A stretch of 64,000 nucleotides of DNA from Heliopora coerulea. Lineage: Eukaryota > Cnidaria > Anthozoa > Scleralcyonacea > Helioporidae. Where the stretch lies: the NCBI GenBank assembly GCA_030142905.1, contig JASJOG010000011.1, positions 2,729,001 to 2,793,000 on the forward strand. The letters are read 5' to 3'. A program made the translations under genes and the position numbers. Positions within the stretch are counted from its first letter, which is position 1. Every line of letters starts with the position of its first letter. This document shows positions 20,201-31,985 of the stretch, piece by piece. Under the pieces are notes generated by a model. That model was not told where the DNA came from. It ran no database searches and saw only the letters and a list, made by a program, of their open reading frames with translations.

Positions 20201-23200
20201 GTTTTGTTTGTGATACCAGTTGAAAGTTGATTTAATTTTTCCATTAGCCGCTTCAATGCTGGGGACGGTCCTTAGTTGAGAGCTTCTCTGATCTTTGTAG
20301 TGTCTGAGTTACTTGAGAGCCATATTTTTTGACATTTTCGTGCTTCTTGCCGATAATAAAAGAATCACTCGGTTTACGGACAAATGCGTGTGCTCTTAAA
20401 ACGAGCATCGTTTGATATCCTCAAATGGTGAGGTGTGGAGAATGTTTTCTTTGTTTCTAAATTCGAGTCCGATATTACCTGCCCAGATCTACTGTACGAC
20501 TTGCTTCTGAGTATTGATTTACTTATAGATCTCAGTGTTCGATGCCAACAGCGACGGAAAGCTGGAGATTGCTGAAATGTCGAAGTAAGAAAACACAGTA
20601 ACTTCACAATTAACCTACACTGCCGAAGTCAACTGAAAAATGTTGACTCTAGCGGGATTTGAACTCGCACCTTCGGGATACTGGTCCGCCGCTCTACCAT
20701 CCTCATGGATAGCGTTAAGTTGTCGCGAGAATGTCTCGTGCACTTAAATTGGATAAAAACTCGCCTCCAATCCCTGTGGACTCGATAGCTCAACAGGTAG
20801 AGCGGCGGACCGGTATCCCGAAGGTGCGAGTTCAAATCCCGTTTGAGTCAACATTTTTCAGTTGAATTCGGCAGTGTAGGTTAAGTTATCGTTTCATAAT
20901 ACCCTCAGGATGATTCCAAAAAAGAAAACACATTTGTGGCATACTTTTACAAAGCGGCTATATTCTGCTGTCTGTTGGAGGTTTCTAACTAATGTTTCAT
21001 TTCGTGGAAAGATTGGAATAAATGATGAAATATGACGAGCTACAATTCGGGTCCCAGAGGTGGATTGGAAGGAAGTGGACGAATTTCTTTCACCTCGATT
21101 TGGTGGATTTTACGTACCATGAGGGACCGATAAACAGAACCTGAACCCAAATAGACACGAGCTTCACATTATCATGACGAGACCGTAGACTTTAAATGAG
21201 TTTTCATGGTATCACTGTATACTCTTTTGACGCTGGCTAATTGTTTAGCCATGAATTTAGAATTGAAACCAGTTCAATGCAGGTTTATATACTTTCCGAA
21301 GTCCAAGAAATGCATTTTCACACGCTATTTTCAACAGCGTTGGGTTACTGAATACCCTCAAGGTTCGCCCTTGGGGCTTTGTATGCCGCGCCTAAAGCAT
21401 CTTAGTAAAATGGCAATTGTTTTCGGCGGGCTGGAACTTCTGTAAAATCACAACATTCTTTTCACAGGCTACTTCCGCTGGAGAACAACTTCTTCAATCG
21501 TTACAGAATGGTACGTAATTTACTAATTACAAAAAAATGAGTCAGAAGTTCAAACACTGCATTTGATATGACGACACATTTCGGAGCACAGCCATCGACT
21601 TCTTTGGGTCATGTATAACAACAGTGGCGTAGTGAGCGGAAGTTCCACTGGGGGCGAATTCCCAAAATGCCGCCCCCCGGCACATTCCGTGGGCGTGGGC
21701 GTGGCTTCCTAAAAAAATTTTGGAACAGATTTGCAAAAACGAGGACAAAAAAGAGCTATCAGGCAAAAGCTAAATGCCCGAATCGGAAAATTGTTATCAT
21801 AGTTGTAACTTGTAAACAGGAAGCTCCATTTCGATTCAAACATGAAACCCTAAGTGCCGCTCCAACCTAAAAGTGCAGCCCGCCAAAAATTTGCCGCCTA
21901 GGGCAACCGCCCTCTTGCCCCCACCCTCGCTACGTCACTGCATAACGACAACATGTATGCCAGAATACCTTATATATCTAATTACTTTAACAAATTATTA
22001 TTTTTTATTAACAGCACTGACTTAGAAGTATTGAACAGCAGTGGTAAACAAGTTGTGAGCAATTTATTTAAATTCAAAAGTGAAAAGGTCATTTACGATT
22101 AACTTGGGTAAAAATCCCCCAAAGTTCTAAGAATTAGTTCAGTTTTTCCAATCACCACGGTAAATATCTTTTTCAATACATTGTACAGTTTCTCGTTTTT
22201 GCAGCAACCAGGACGAGCAATGACTCGGCAGGGCTTAGATGATATTTTCTCTAATTATGACAAGGTAATAGCGCATGATTGAGTGATAAAAATTCTTAGA
22301 AATTTGCCAGTCTTAACTTCAGAATCATCGTCCACCATCACCAGTAATCAACAAATACCATTAATGATTACATGTTAGCTTCTATTGATTGTCACTATGA
22401 ATGTCTCGTTGGAAAAATTCTTGTGGACGAAAATATTTTTTGAACTCACTTTTGGCTGCCGCACCTGTCGATACAAAACTCTATAGCGTTGCATTTTCCT
22501 TCAGAAGAATGGCTGTATACCTGTTTTTCATTCGTTTCTTTTTTTTTTTATTTTCTGGCCGTTCGTCCATCCATCCATCTGTCCGTCCATCCATCCATCT
22601 GTCCGTCCGTCCATCCATCCATCCATCCATCCATCCATCCATCCATCCATCCATCCATCCATCCATCCATCCATCCATCCATCCATCCATCCATCCATCC
22701 ACCTTTCTTCTTTGTCTAGCTTTCTGCCTGTCTCTCTAAAATGTTTTCTTTGTAATCCCTCCAGGACAAGAATGGTGAAATTGAAGAATGTGAACTGGAT
22801 GCATTAATTAAAGATATTCTGGAAATACAAGAAAAGGTAACTGCGAGCGAACCATTTTTACTGAGGGATTATAAGACTGTCTCCAGATCTGCATGCGTAA
22901 GAAGAAGCACGCTAATTGGCTCGTCAGCGATACTATAGTTTTATCGCTGTTCGCGCGGACTGACATGGAATATTTCACCATGTTTCACCACCGCACCTGG
23001 AATCAGTGTTGTAAACCTCGATTTTGAGATATAAACAGCTCAAAGTTGTAGTTCCGCAATTCAAAATGCGTCCAATTCTTGGCTGATGTTCCAGTCCACC
23101 AAGTATTAGTTTAAGTCTACCACAGATTTGGAGTTATAAGATTAAACATAACCACCTTTTCTATGGAACATTGTGGCATTTACACTCGATCGTTAACTGT

Positions 23201-23506
23201 TGGCCCATAGTTGCATTTTTCGCAACAGGTCCCGGTTGGGTCTTAAAAAATACGTAGACACTCGAAATTTTCATCCTTCACAAATTATCACCTTTTCTGG
23301 TGTGATTGTTTTTTCACCATTTTGAAAATGTGGTACTAAAATCATCTGTAATATTAATGTGTTCCTAGGATACCTCAGGTAACTGCATTCCAGACTTGAA
23401 AAAGCATCTACTTGAATTGTGCGACGCTAACCAAGATGGGAAAATTGCAAGAAATGAGCTGGAACTGTTTTACAAAGCAATTGTGTATTTTGATAAAGAC
23501 GCTTGA
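17288..23506 (+). CDS. Hexa-EF-hand protein A (calbindin/secretagogin family), 11 exons
   Basis: Predicted cytosolic calcium buffer/sensor of 284 residues. Exons: 17288-17393, 17481-17548, 18305-18385, 18611-18697, 19166-19222, 19625-19711, 20529-20584, 21468-21510, 22205-22264, 22765-22836, 23369-23506. Introns are GT-AG and their phases are 1,0,0,0,0,0,2,0,0,0. Family signatures are [26 protein letters not shown] and LLPLENNFF. Loops: EF1 [12 protein letters not shown] lacks the acidic residue at position 12; EF2 ([12 protein letters not shown]) is fully degenerate; EF3 [14 protein letters not shown]4 [14 protein letters not shown]5 [12 protein letters not shown] and EF6 [12 protein letters not shown] are canonical. 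Length fits calbindin-D28k, calretinin and secretagogin (about 260-276). The start ATG at 17288 gives a short N-terminal arm before EF1. Orthology within the family is not resolved. Confidence 0.9.
20610..20884. repeat. Palindromic repeat with tRNA-like sequence on both arms, copy 1
   Basis: Element of 275 bp in intron 7 of EF-hand gene A. It is bounded by TTAACCTACACTGCCGAA and its inverse. Each arm carries a tRNA-like block in opposite orientation. Related sequence occurs at 26545-26825, 57340-57650 and 58395-58545. Confidence 0.8.
20779..20850 (+). other. tRNA-like block inside palindromic repeat
   Basis: A 72-nt stretch can form a tRNA-like cloverleaf. The 7-bp acceptor stem (GACTCGA with TTGAGTC, one G-U pair) closes it. 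The D arm is GCTC...GAGC, the A-box like TAGCTCAACAGG, and the T arm/B-box like GTTCAAATCCC. The anticodon stem is only partly paired and the base before the anticodon is C instead of U. It is more likely a SINE head or pseudo-tRNA than a functional tRNA gene. Confidence 0.45.
21622..21940. mobile_element. hAT-like non-autonomous DNA element
   Basis: A 319-bp insertion in intron 8 of EF-hand gene A has imperfect terminal inverted repeats (CAGTGGCGTAGTGAGC at the left; the right end reads inward CAGTGACGTAGCGAGG). Flanking 8-bp sequences TATAACAA and CATAACGA differ at two positions and look like an aged hAT-type target duplication. The inside is GC-rich and non-coding. Confidence 0.65.
22566..22701 (+). 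repeat. (ATCC)n microsatellite
   Basis: About 135 bp of ATCC units, with CTGTCCGTCC interruptions at the 5' end, lie in intron 9 of EF-hand gene A. The period of four makes long spurious open frames (Ser-Ile-His-Pro; Trp-Met-Asp-Gly on the other strand). They are not genes. Confidence 0.95.
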
Positions 23507-23541
23507 CGCTTTCCTTCTAAAAGCTTAACCATAATGAACTG

Positions 23542-23547
23542 AATAAA
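23542..23547 (+). terminator. Poly(A) signal of EF-hand gene A
   Basis: Canonical AATAAA lies 36 bp after the stop codon at 23504-23506. This would give a very short 3' UTR. Confidence 0.6.
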
Positions 23548-24585
23548 ATGTTTGTTTTCCTCGCTGTAATTCAATGTTCCTAACTTGACCCTAACTTATT
23601 GAACTAGAAGTTATCATTATTTGTAAACTATTAAAATTCTTTTTAGAAATCCGGGGAGGAATAGTTCCTCTAGCTCTCCAAGTTTAGAGTACCGTAACAG
23701 ATCAACAACTCCTGAATCCTCTGCATGTTTTTAGCGTTCTAAGTCCATATTTGTAGCGTTTGGTGAAGGGGGGGGGGGGGGGGAAAGCATGGCCTCTTTG
23801 GAATCCCCATGGTTCCACTCGTGCTACATGGAATGTTCTGCTTGTTGCATTAAGCTAGCAAGAGGCACAAACGCATCCTCAGATGCCAAATAGACGCTCA
23901 AACATTCCGTCCGAAAAAAAAAATCCTGTTCATACAAGAATAAACTTTCTCACCACCTCTTGTGCTTTACTATGCAAGTCACCTTCGCCACTGAAACTCG
24001 CAAAGAACAAGTTGCAACATTCGCTTTATTTCTTTAAGCCAGCATAAAGCTGGTTATTGAAGTACATGGTACAAGTTGCTTCGTTGGTTTTGATGTAAAA
24101 GTATTCTTGCACCGGCAGTAAGTTTGCCGATCTGTTGAGACAGCTTTTGACAAGTTCAATGTAAGTTTACAAAGTTCACCCAAGGATGCAAGTAACTCGT
24201 TTCAGACTTGTCTCAAGTCAGAGAAAGCGTTGCAAGAACATTCTAGTGCAATAAGATTGCAGAGCTGTAACAACGTGAGCTTTGGTTGTATAGCCTGCCG
24301 CTGGGGTCACCCAAGCCCTACAGCCATCTTCTCTCATTTTAATGGGAGGTTAACAGGGTTAGATCATCGTCTGTCAAAGAACCAATAAAATTCTAGGCAG
24401 TAATCATGTGTCAGTTTCCATATTGATTCAAAGGTGATTAGACGCGTATGAGTGTGTCCAGATATTCGGAGGCTCCAATTTTCTGAAGCCGCACAAGGAC
24501 TCGCCATTCAGGTACATTATCAGTGATAACCTTTAGTATATTGCAGTTAGCAGTTCTTTAGTTATGTTGCTATGTATACTGTTAA

Positions 24586-24812
24586 CTCTTTGGCTACAGA
24601 ATTGTTTTGGAATTTGAGTTCGAATTTGGGAGTTCGAATTTGAGTCGAGGAAATGATTAGAACGTATGTTTAATTCATCACGAAATTTGAAGTGAGGTAT
24701 CGAAACGAAGCTAGAATATTTTCCGAGAAAAAGAATGTCGTATTAAGACAATTACATATAGTGCAGCAGCAAGTCACGTGGCCTGAAACCGCCCCTTTAC
24801 GTAGCCAAAGGG
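24586..24812. mobile_element. piggyBac-like TTAA element, 227 bp
   Basis: Terminal inverted repeats CTCTTTGGCTAC and GTAGCCAAAGGG are flanked by TTAA on the left and CTAA on the right. The ends and target site match the short elements at 52561, 55602 and 55925. TTAA duplication with CCCTTTG termini is the pattern of piggyBac-like non-autonomous elements. No coding capacity. Confidence 0.6.
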
Positions 24813-25039
24813 CTAATCTAGACGTTTGCTAGACTACTAACTTTGTTGTACGCAAGGAGAAACCTTCGTGCGAAGTTTTCAACCACACAATTGACAGTAA
24901 GATGGCGAATTCATTTGCGCTCGTTCACATGCGGAACGAAATGTGTTGAACAGCACTTGTGGCCAGTTAAAAAAGTGTTAAATGTCGTCTCGTGAGAACT
25001 CGTCGCCCTTTCTAAGTTATTAGCGAACTAAACCTTCGG

Positions 25040-25320
25040 ACTTTGTACTTTGGGGTGCTGTTGGCACAGTGGCAGTGCACGTGTCTCTCACCACTGTGAC
25101 TAGGGTTCGATTCCGGCCCCATGCAGTTATCTGATTAAAGTTACCTTGGTCATATGTGAGTCGAGTGTTGTCCAGTTTGACTCTACCAAGCATTGCAGGT
25201 TTTCTCTGGGTACTCCGGTTTCCTCCTGTAGTAACACTGGACCCATGAGGGGTGGCCGTTACTGGACCTCTAGGGAGAACAGCTCAGGTAGCTGATAGGG
25301 TTATCCAGTATAAATAAAGG
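25040..25320 (+). repeat. tRNA-derived SINE, family 1, copy 2 (most complete)
   Basis: Begins ACTTTGTACTTTGGGG, then a tRNA-like head with B-box GGTTCGATTCC, then a body with TACTCCGGTTTCCTCCTGTA and GGACCCATGAGG. It ends near TATAAATAAAGG. About 280 bp, longer than copy 1 and co-linear with the inverted copy at 43664-43945. Confidence 0.75.
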
Positions 25321-26219
25321 CACTTTACTCTGCACTAAGCTCTTGTCATCGGTCCTTATGCTTTCTATTGTTGCGACACCATGCCAGTTATGCTGCGATG
25401 AATACCTCGGATTACAAGTGCTTAGCGTTTCTGAGCAGCGAAACAGTAACACCCAGGCAGATTTGGCGACTTAACTCGTAGCGCTTGAATGATTTTCTGA
25501 ACACACGTGATTAGCACTCGAATATCGTTCCTTGGACTCGACCCAAGTGACTCGTGACTCGAGCTGTAAGTAATCGTTATATAAGATGTTAGGAAATCAC
25601 TATAAAAAGGTTAATTTACAACTAACTTATTAATGTAAAGGCTTATCGTTTAGACACACCCCGGAAACACGTTGGTGTCAATTTGATTGACAATTAATTA
25701 CGAACGGGAACTTCTTCATACTTTGTTCTCGAAAAAAGGAATGACTCTCGCCAAATAAAAGGTTACAATCAAATATCCTGTATATATTTATGTATATAAT
25801 AGAGTAGACAAACAAAACGTATGATAGTTAACATACCGTGACCGAGGTGTATAAGCGATATATAAACCTGAGGGCAAAGCCCGAAGGGTGATATGTCGCC
25901 TGAACACCGAGGTGTAAGGTGTATAACCGCCTTATATCACCATTGGTGAAGTTTTCTAAAACTAATTTAGCAAATTTTGGCTAATCTCAGTTGACATTCG
26001 TTGCAGATATTTCCATTTTCTAGGATATAAGACCACTAAACGTTTGGATATCGTTGTAGATAATATTGAAAGTTTCCAAAAGAAATATTGATGGCGATAG
26101 TGCTTACTAGTGGAATAAATGTTGCCGGTTTGTTTGCCTTGTGTTGATGGATCATCTGTTTTTACGTTTAAGTCGCTTTTAACGTTTGCAAGGAAGTGCC
26201 AGGTTGAGCGATTTATTTG

Positions 26220-26297
26220 ATTTACAGGTTGATAACTAGATATCAACCTCATGAATAAGTTTATGAGGTTGATAAGTTACTTATCAACTTCCTGACA
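26220..26297. repeat. Nested short inverted repeats
   Basis: Three adjacent palindromes are built from the words GTTGATA and CTCAT: AGGTTGATA...TATCAACCT, CCTCAT...ATGAGG, and a 10-bp arm hairpin GTTGATAAGT/ACTTATCAAC with a one-base loop. Confidence 0.7.
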
Positions 26298-26544
26298 ACA
26301 AAAGAAACTGAACAAATGGTGATACAATGTTTTTTAACAACCTAATTGTTTGATGTGTAATGTGTGTTTTAATGTACAAAGTAGTGATCCAAAAGCTTTT
26401 GAATTCCAGCAAGAGCATGGCTTATCACGACATAAGTAGGCCGAATGCTGTGGAATTTTTCACAGTAGGCTTACTCAAATGATCAGTTCAAGAAAAACAA
26501 GTGATTGTCCTGAGTATACACGAACAGAAATTTTTCATGATAAT

Positions 26545-26825
26545 CTGACACGGCCGATGTCAACTGAAAAATGTTGACTCAAGCGGGATTTGAACTCGTA
26601 CGTTTGGAATACCGGTCCGCCGCTCTACCTGTTGAACTATCGAGTCCACATGGATTGGAGGCAAGGTTTTATCCAACTTAAGTGCACGAGACAGTTCTCG
26701 CGACAACTTAACGTTTATCCGTGAGAGGATGTGCAGTGTTTCAATTCTATTTCAGAATCATTCTCAGAGATATACATGAAGAGAAAGTTTTTCATGATAT
26801 GACACTGCCGAAGTCAACTGAAACT
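26545..26825. repeat. Palindromic-family tRNA-like repeat, copy 2
   Basis: Same family as 20610-20884. The left side carries the tRNA-like block on the minus strand (GGATTTGAACTCG as complement of the B-box). The sequence then runs through GTGCACGAGACAG and a tail with TTTCAATTCTATTTCAGAAT. A second CACTGCCGAAGTCAACTG word closes the right end in direct rather than inverted orientation. Confidence 0.7.
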
Positions 26826-27080
26826 CACAGAAACTTATCCTCTCAGAAACTCGGGTACTTACATAGATTTATAGCGTGGTAATCACGGTGAAATGTTTTA
26901 GAAACTTAAAATTTTCCTGCGACGTCATTCGGCTCTCTCCCAAAAACAAGAGTTTTACCGCGAATTAACCAATTTTCTGTCTTAGTATTACCGAATTCCT
27001 CCCGACACCCCCACTGGTGTAACATAATTACCAATCATATCATTACGTGTTAACACATTGTAAAAGAAAAGACGGTATGA

Positions 27081-27086
27081 TATACA

Positions 27087-27117
<31 letters not shown>

Positions 27118-27118
27118 C
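27081..27118. repeat. (TA)n microsatellite
   Basis: A run of TATATG and TA units lies in the intergenic spacer. Confidence 0.9.
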
Positions 27119-29239
27119 ATATGCGCTGCCCTAAAAAACGTTGGTGTAGCCCCCATAAATTTGCGGAGCCCCAAACTCATCCACGAAACTCTACTTACGT
27201 CTATGTTACGTTTTGACTGAAGTTTCCCTTTGAAAAAATAAATAAACGTCACGTGCCTCTTACTCAGAAATCTCTAATTTCCAAACAACGTTAAGAAATA
27301 GAATGCTGAGTATAGCAGTGAAAGCGACGTGTCATAGACTAAAAGGTCGAAAGACTGCCGAAAATGAAAGCAGAGGAACCCTAAATTTCTGCTTTTCACA
27401 GCTTCGGCATGTTTTAAGCTCCCTGCTTATTATTTATTTCCAGACATTTTATGCTTCTGCTGGCAAAAAAAATGAGAGGGTATCTAACCCTAGGACACTG
27501 AGCAACAACTCTAGTTTGGGATTTTACAATCCGTTGAAAACCGCACGTGCAAGAAGTCTTCTAGTAATCTCTCTTCGGATCTGATCAAAGGAACACAGCT
27601 AATCATGGAATAAAATAAAAATGGGATAAGAAAGTATGAAAATGGGATGTTACGTAGGCAGGATAAAACAGCACAAATGTTAAAAGGTTGCTACACTGCC
27701 GAATTTATTATGAAGATTTCTAATGTTTCGAGCAATGGCCCTTCGTCAGAGAGTGAAACGAGTTCATCATAAGTTCGGCAGTCTACCAACCTTTTAACTT
27801 TTTGTATTCATGGAATAGATAAGCCAAGGTCTTTGCATTAATAATTTACTCCTTCAGAAATAATGCATGCCTGCCAGTAACGAAGTATTTACCGCAACAC
27901 AAGAAGGTATAGATAACAAAAGAAACAAACAAAATATCTGTGTATAATGTTAACTACAACCGTCAACTCTGCTATTCGAAAAAGGATGAGCGAAACACTT
28001 TCCGAGTGTTCAATGTAAGCGAGGAGAACAACATCCCTTTTCACTGTGTTCTTTCTACAGCATTTAAAAAATAAGACCTCAAATCTGCGAGTCACAGTCC
28101 TGGTAAATTCATGAAAATTGACTAAGGGGAATTGGAGAATAAGGGCGAATACGTAAGTTGGTAACACTGGCATCAGTTGTAAATAATTCCGCCGTTCTGA
28201 AGAGTTAAATTTTCAGCTTGATATTCGACCAACTTTTTTTCAAGATATATTCAAGATAAACAAAGCTACTTTTTTTCCATGTATTGGATACCCTTGGAGT
28301 TTAAGTCAGTCCTTAGGTTGTGTCCTCAACCCCGTGCATGTAGCTGCAATAGGCGAGGGGACTGAACTTTTCGTGTTCAGACTAGAGTAATGTTCGAAAG
28401 CCCGACAGTCATAGTGGCTATGAGCCAAAGTTATACTCTCTCGGGTTTACCGCATAATGTCATGTCAACGTTAAAAATAGGAGGCAAAATTAATTATAAA
28501 TTTGTGGTTGAAATTGGATCCGATTTGGCCTTTCCCGTTCTCTTTGCCAAACTTTGTTTTTGAAAAACTATTCCATGAGGTTATAAACTGCAACGGTTTC
28601 AGCAAGAACACTGTTATGTGTAACTCAATGATGAGAACCGACCAAAGCGAATGAAGCTAACGGACAATATATAAACTACATTTGTTGTAACATCTTTAAA
28701 TATCTTACTGCTTAAATTTTATTATTTCTGAATAACCACGATTATTACCAAGATTATTATCATTTCTGTGTAACCATGAAAGTTGACACTGCGACCAGGG
28801 TCGATAGTTCAAGAAGCAAAAGCCGACGCTTAACTGAAGACAATAAATTTTAACTAACGTTTTGTAAAAGTTCTAAATAATGAATAACTGAATACGTATG
28901 AAAACAAATTAATAAACAACTAAGACATGGAATACACATTTGCGAATAGTTCTTTGTTAGTTCAGATGGTAAATTCTTATTTAGCATTAGACGTATTTTA
29001 AACTATCCCTATTGTAAATAATTTTTTATACTTCTTAGAATGTTTGATTAGCTAGTAGTAGATGTATTTTAAACTATCCATATTGTACGTATTTCTAATA
29101 TTTCTTAGAATGTTTCATTTACTCATGTCTGATACTTTTACATGTAGAACACACGGCCTTACAAATAAACAAAATAAATAAACAAAGTCAAGAAACAGAT
29201 ACATCAATAAAACAATAGTGTAAATAAATATATGAGTAA

Positions 29240-29570
29240 ATGATATACATAAAGGATGGAAAAAAAGAAGTAAGGAAAATGAATGGAAAGGGTAGGGGAG
29301 GGAAGAAAAGGAAAAGAAGGGGGAATGAATGGAAAAGGGGAGGGGAGGGAAGAAAAGGAAAGGAGGAGGAAAGGGAAAGAAGGAAAGGACGGGAAAGTGA
29401 AGAAAAGAAAAGGAAAGGGAACAGAACGAGGAGGAAAAAAAGGAAAGGAGAGAGGAGGGGAAAGAATAGGAAAGGAAAGGGAAGGGAAGGAGGGGAAAGG
29501 AAGGGAAGAAAAGAAAAAGAAAGGAAAGGAAAGGGAATCAAGCAAGCACGCAAAGACAGGAAGGGGGAAG
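29240..29570 (+). repeat. 330-bp polypurine tract
   Basis: Almost only A and G occur on the plus strand, in irregular GGAAAGGGAA/GAGGGGAGG patterns. It yields overlapping Lys/Glu/Arg/Gly-rich frames on plus and Phe/Pro/Ser-rich frames on minus, none of which is a gene. Confidence 0.9.
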
Positions 29571-31569
29571 CCAAGAAAGTAAATGCGATTAAAACAAGCG
29601 GAGAACGAAGTAAATCGGAAATTAAATGCTAAAAAAGCGCAAATGATGGGATCTCTTCGCAAAACGGTAGGGAAAAAGAATAGAGTTTCAATCCCATTCC
29701 ATGATAAAAAACCTCGCATTTTACATACTTGGGTTTATTTTAACGAAACCAAGAGGCATGTCAAATAAGAATCCGCATCAACCATGATCAAACTACCGTA
29801 GCAAAAACGAAAACTTTTATTTGCTGTAAACTGCATGTTGCTCGCTAATGTAAACAATGATTTTGAATAAGTAGTGGTTCTACTGCGCTTTCTTGTTCAG
29901 TGGGTTAGGTTAAACCACGTAATGACCTTTTCATTTAAGCAACTGCGGAAGTATTTTTTTTTTTTTTAACAAGGTTATTGGTAGGATTCATTTTTGTATA
30001 AGCCTTTTGATCGTCATTGTTCTAGACCGTCTGCCCTTGACCATTAAAATCGTCTGGAGTTTCCCACTGTACATTAGTAAAGTTGCCAAATGGCAACCAA
30101 GCCAACCACACTGTTAAGTAAAAACTGCAAGTAAGGCTTTCAGTCAGTGAAAAATGTAATTCAGTTAGTTCAGTCGGGAATGCATTCTTCAAAGAGGAGA
30201 ATAAGTGCCAAATCCAAGGAAATACATGTTTGGTCTCGCTGGATTCCAGCGTGGATATGTGGAGTATTATGGTTCGAAAACAGTAGAAATTTTTTTAAAG
30301 CTTTTTTTAAATTTGGTTTTGCTTGTATTTACAAGCGTAGAGCCCCTCCCCCTTTGAAAATAAATTTGAAAACCTTTTTTTTCGGATTGGAAAAAGATTT
30401 TTGGATTTCCACAATTATCGAATTTGTCAAAATTTCTGTATGATTTGAAGACTTGTCGATTTGAAGAAGAATTTCAGATTTGAAACAGTATTTTCAGATT
30501 TGAAGAAAGGTATTTTCGCATTTTAAAGGGGCTTTATGGATTTAGAGAAAGGTTTTCGGACTTCATCATGACAATAAAGATTTGAAAAATTTGTTTTGAT
30601 TTCCCACTTCCTTTGAGATATGTAAAATATTTTCAATCTACGCCTTCTCGGCTTCTGCAGTCTATGCCTATGTTTAGTTTGCTCTTGCTAATTAAGTTTC
30701 ACTCCCAGAGCCACAGGAAACACCCTTCTTAGTCCCATTTCTTTTGTCCCTGGTTGTTTATGTCTGCGCTCAGCTGATAATAAAACTAAACAGCAGTGCA
30801 CCAAGCTTTAGTGAATAAGTCTAACTGAATTTTCCTCATGTCAATTTGCTCAACTGAACAGATCTTAGTGCTAGTCTTCAGCCTTTAAACTGGTTTTGAT
30901 ACAAAATTTCCAATCATTAATTTTGCACACAAAGTCAACGAAAGACATCACTCGACACGTAAGTCCGTTTTAAAAACGGTTAATAAAATCGGTCATTTAA
31001 AAGGGTATCGTGTGAACTAGGCCAACGAGATGCACATTTTACAAGTTATTCTTCCCAAGAATCAAATGCTCGAAAAAGAAAATCAAAGCTGTTAATGGCA
31101 AGACTGCTTATCGACAAGCCGCACAAACGTTAATAGCTATTTGCGGGGATGCTACTTTGATGTGTAAATTGAAGAGCGAACAGCTTCTGCACCTGTTCGT
31201 TGTTAGCGGTGACAATTTAGAACGTTCATGAATAAAATTAATACCTCACAAACACGGAGTACAAATGCAAAGCGTTTGTTGTGAAACGACGATCAAAGAT
31301 TAAACCGTAAAGGAACCCAAGTGAGATCCTTTGTGGGTTAGCTCTAAATTGTGAAATAGCCTTTCGGTTTTTAGTTCTTCGAACAAAATCTTTCGTATTC
31401 TCTGAAGGCGTTCTCCGCTGGACACCCAAGCATTATGCAACAGAGTTTTTGAAAGGAATACTATTCACGCATGCGCATTCTTTACGGATCAATGACAGAT
31501 ATTTATTTTCAAGGACCAAGCGTAGAGGCACATTAAAGTACAATACTCCGTGACTACAACACAAGCGCC

Positions 31570-31925
31570 ATGTCCATCGTCAAGCAGTTCAAGGGAAACA
31601 AGATTCTCAGTTCAGCCGAGTTTGTGACGCTATTCAAGAAATACGATAAGGACGGTAAGTGACATCGTAAAGATCATAAATGACGCCCACGTGTGCGTGC
31701 ACAGCCCAGCTTATGAGAACAATGAACCGAGAACTTCGCTTTTTCCTTGCTGAAGGTAACGGAGTAATAGAGGCAGCTGAGCTGGACGCGTTTCTTAAGG
31801 ACCTTTGCGAAGAATTGGGCAATGAGGTAAGACTTGAATTGAACACGACTTCCAACAAGGTTTCCAACGACGGAAACAAGTGAATATTCCCTGAAATCAC
31901 ACCCTCGTACGTGTATGTATGTACG

Positions 31926-31985
<60 letters not shown>

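Larger units (their letters stand above)
23548..31569. other. 8-kb repeat-bearing spacer between the two EF-hand genes
   Basis: No coding exon was found between the paralogous genes. The spacer holds a G-homopolymer at about 23769, a TTAA element (24586-24812), a SINE copy (25040-25320), nested hairpins (26220-26297), a palindromic tRNA-like repeat (26545-26825), a TA microsatellite (about 27081-27118), a small inverted-repeat element with GAACTTATGA/CACTGCCGAA-type ends (27713-27785) and a long polypurine tract (29240-29570). Confidence 0.5.

Noticed and set aside
20779..20850. Functional tRNA gene
   Set aside because: Acceptor and D stems pair, but the anticodon stem and U33 do not fit, and the block recurs inside a dispersed repeat.
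22481..22739. Long Ser-Ile-His-Pro and Trp-Met-Asp-Gly open frames
   Set aside because: Translation of an (ATCC)n microsatellite inside an intron.
29188..29719. Lys/Glu-rich and Phe/Pro-rich open frames on both strands
   Set aside because: Produced by the polypurine tract; no start context, domain or splice evidence.
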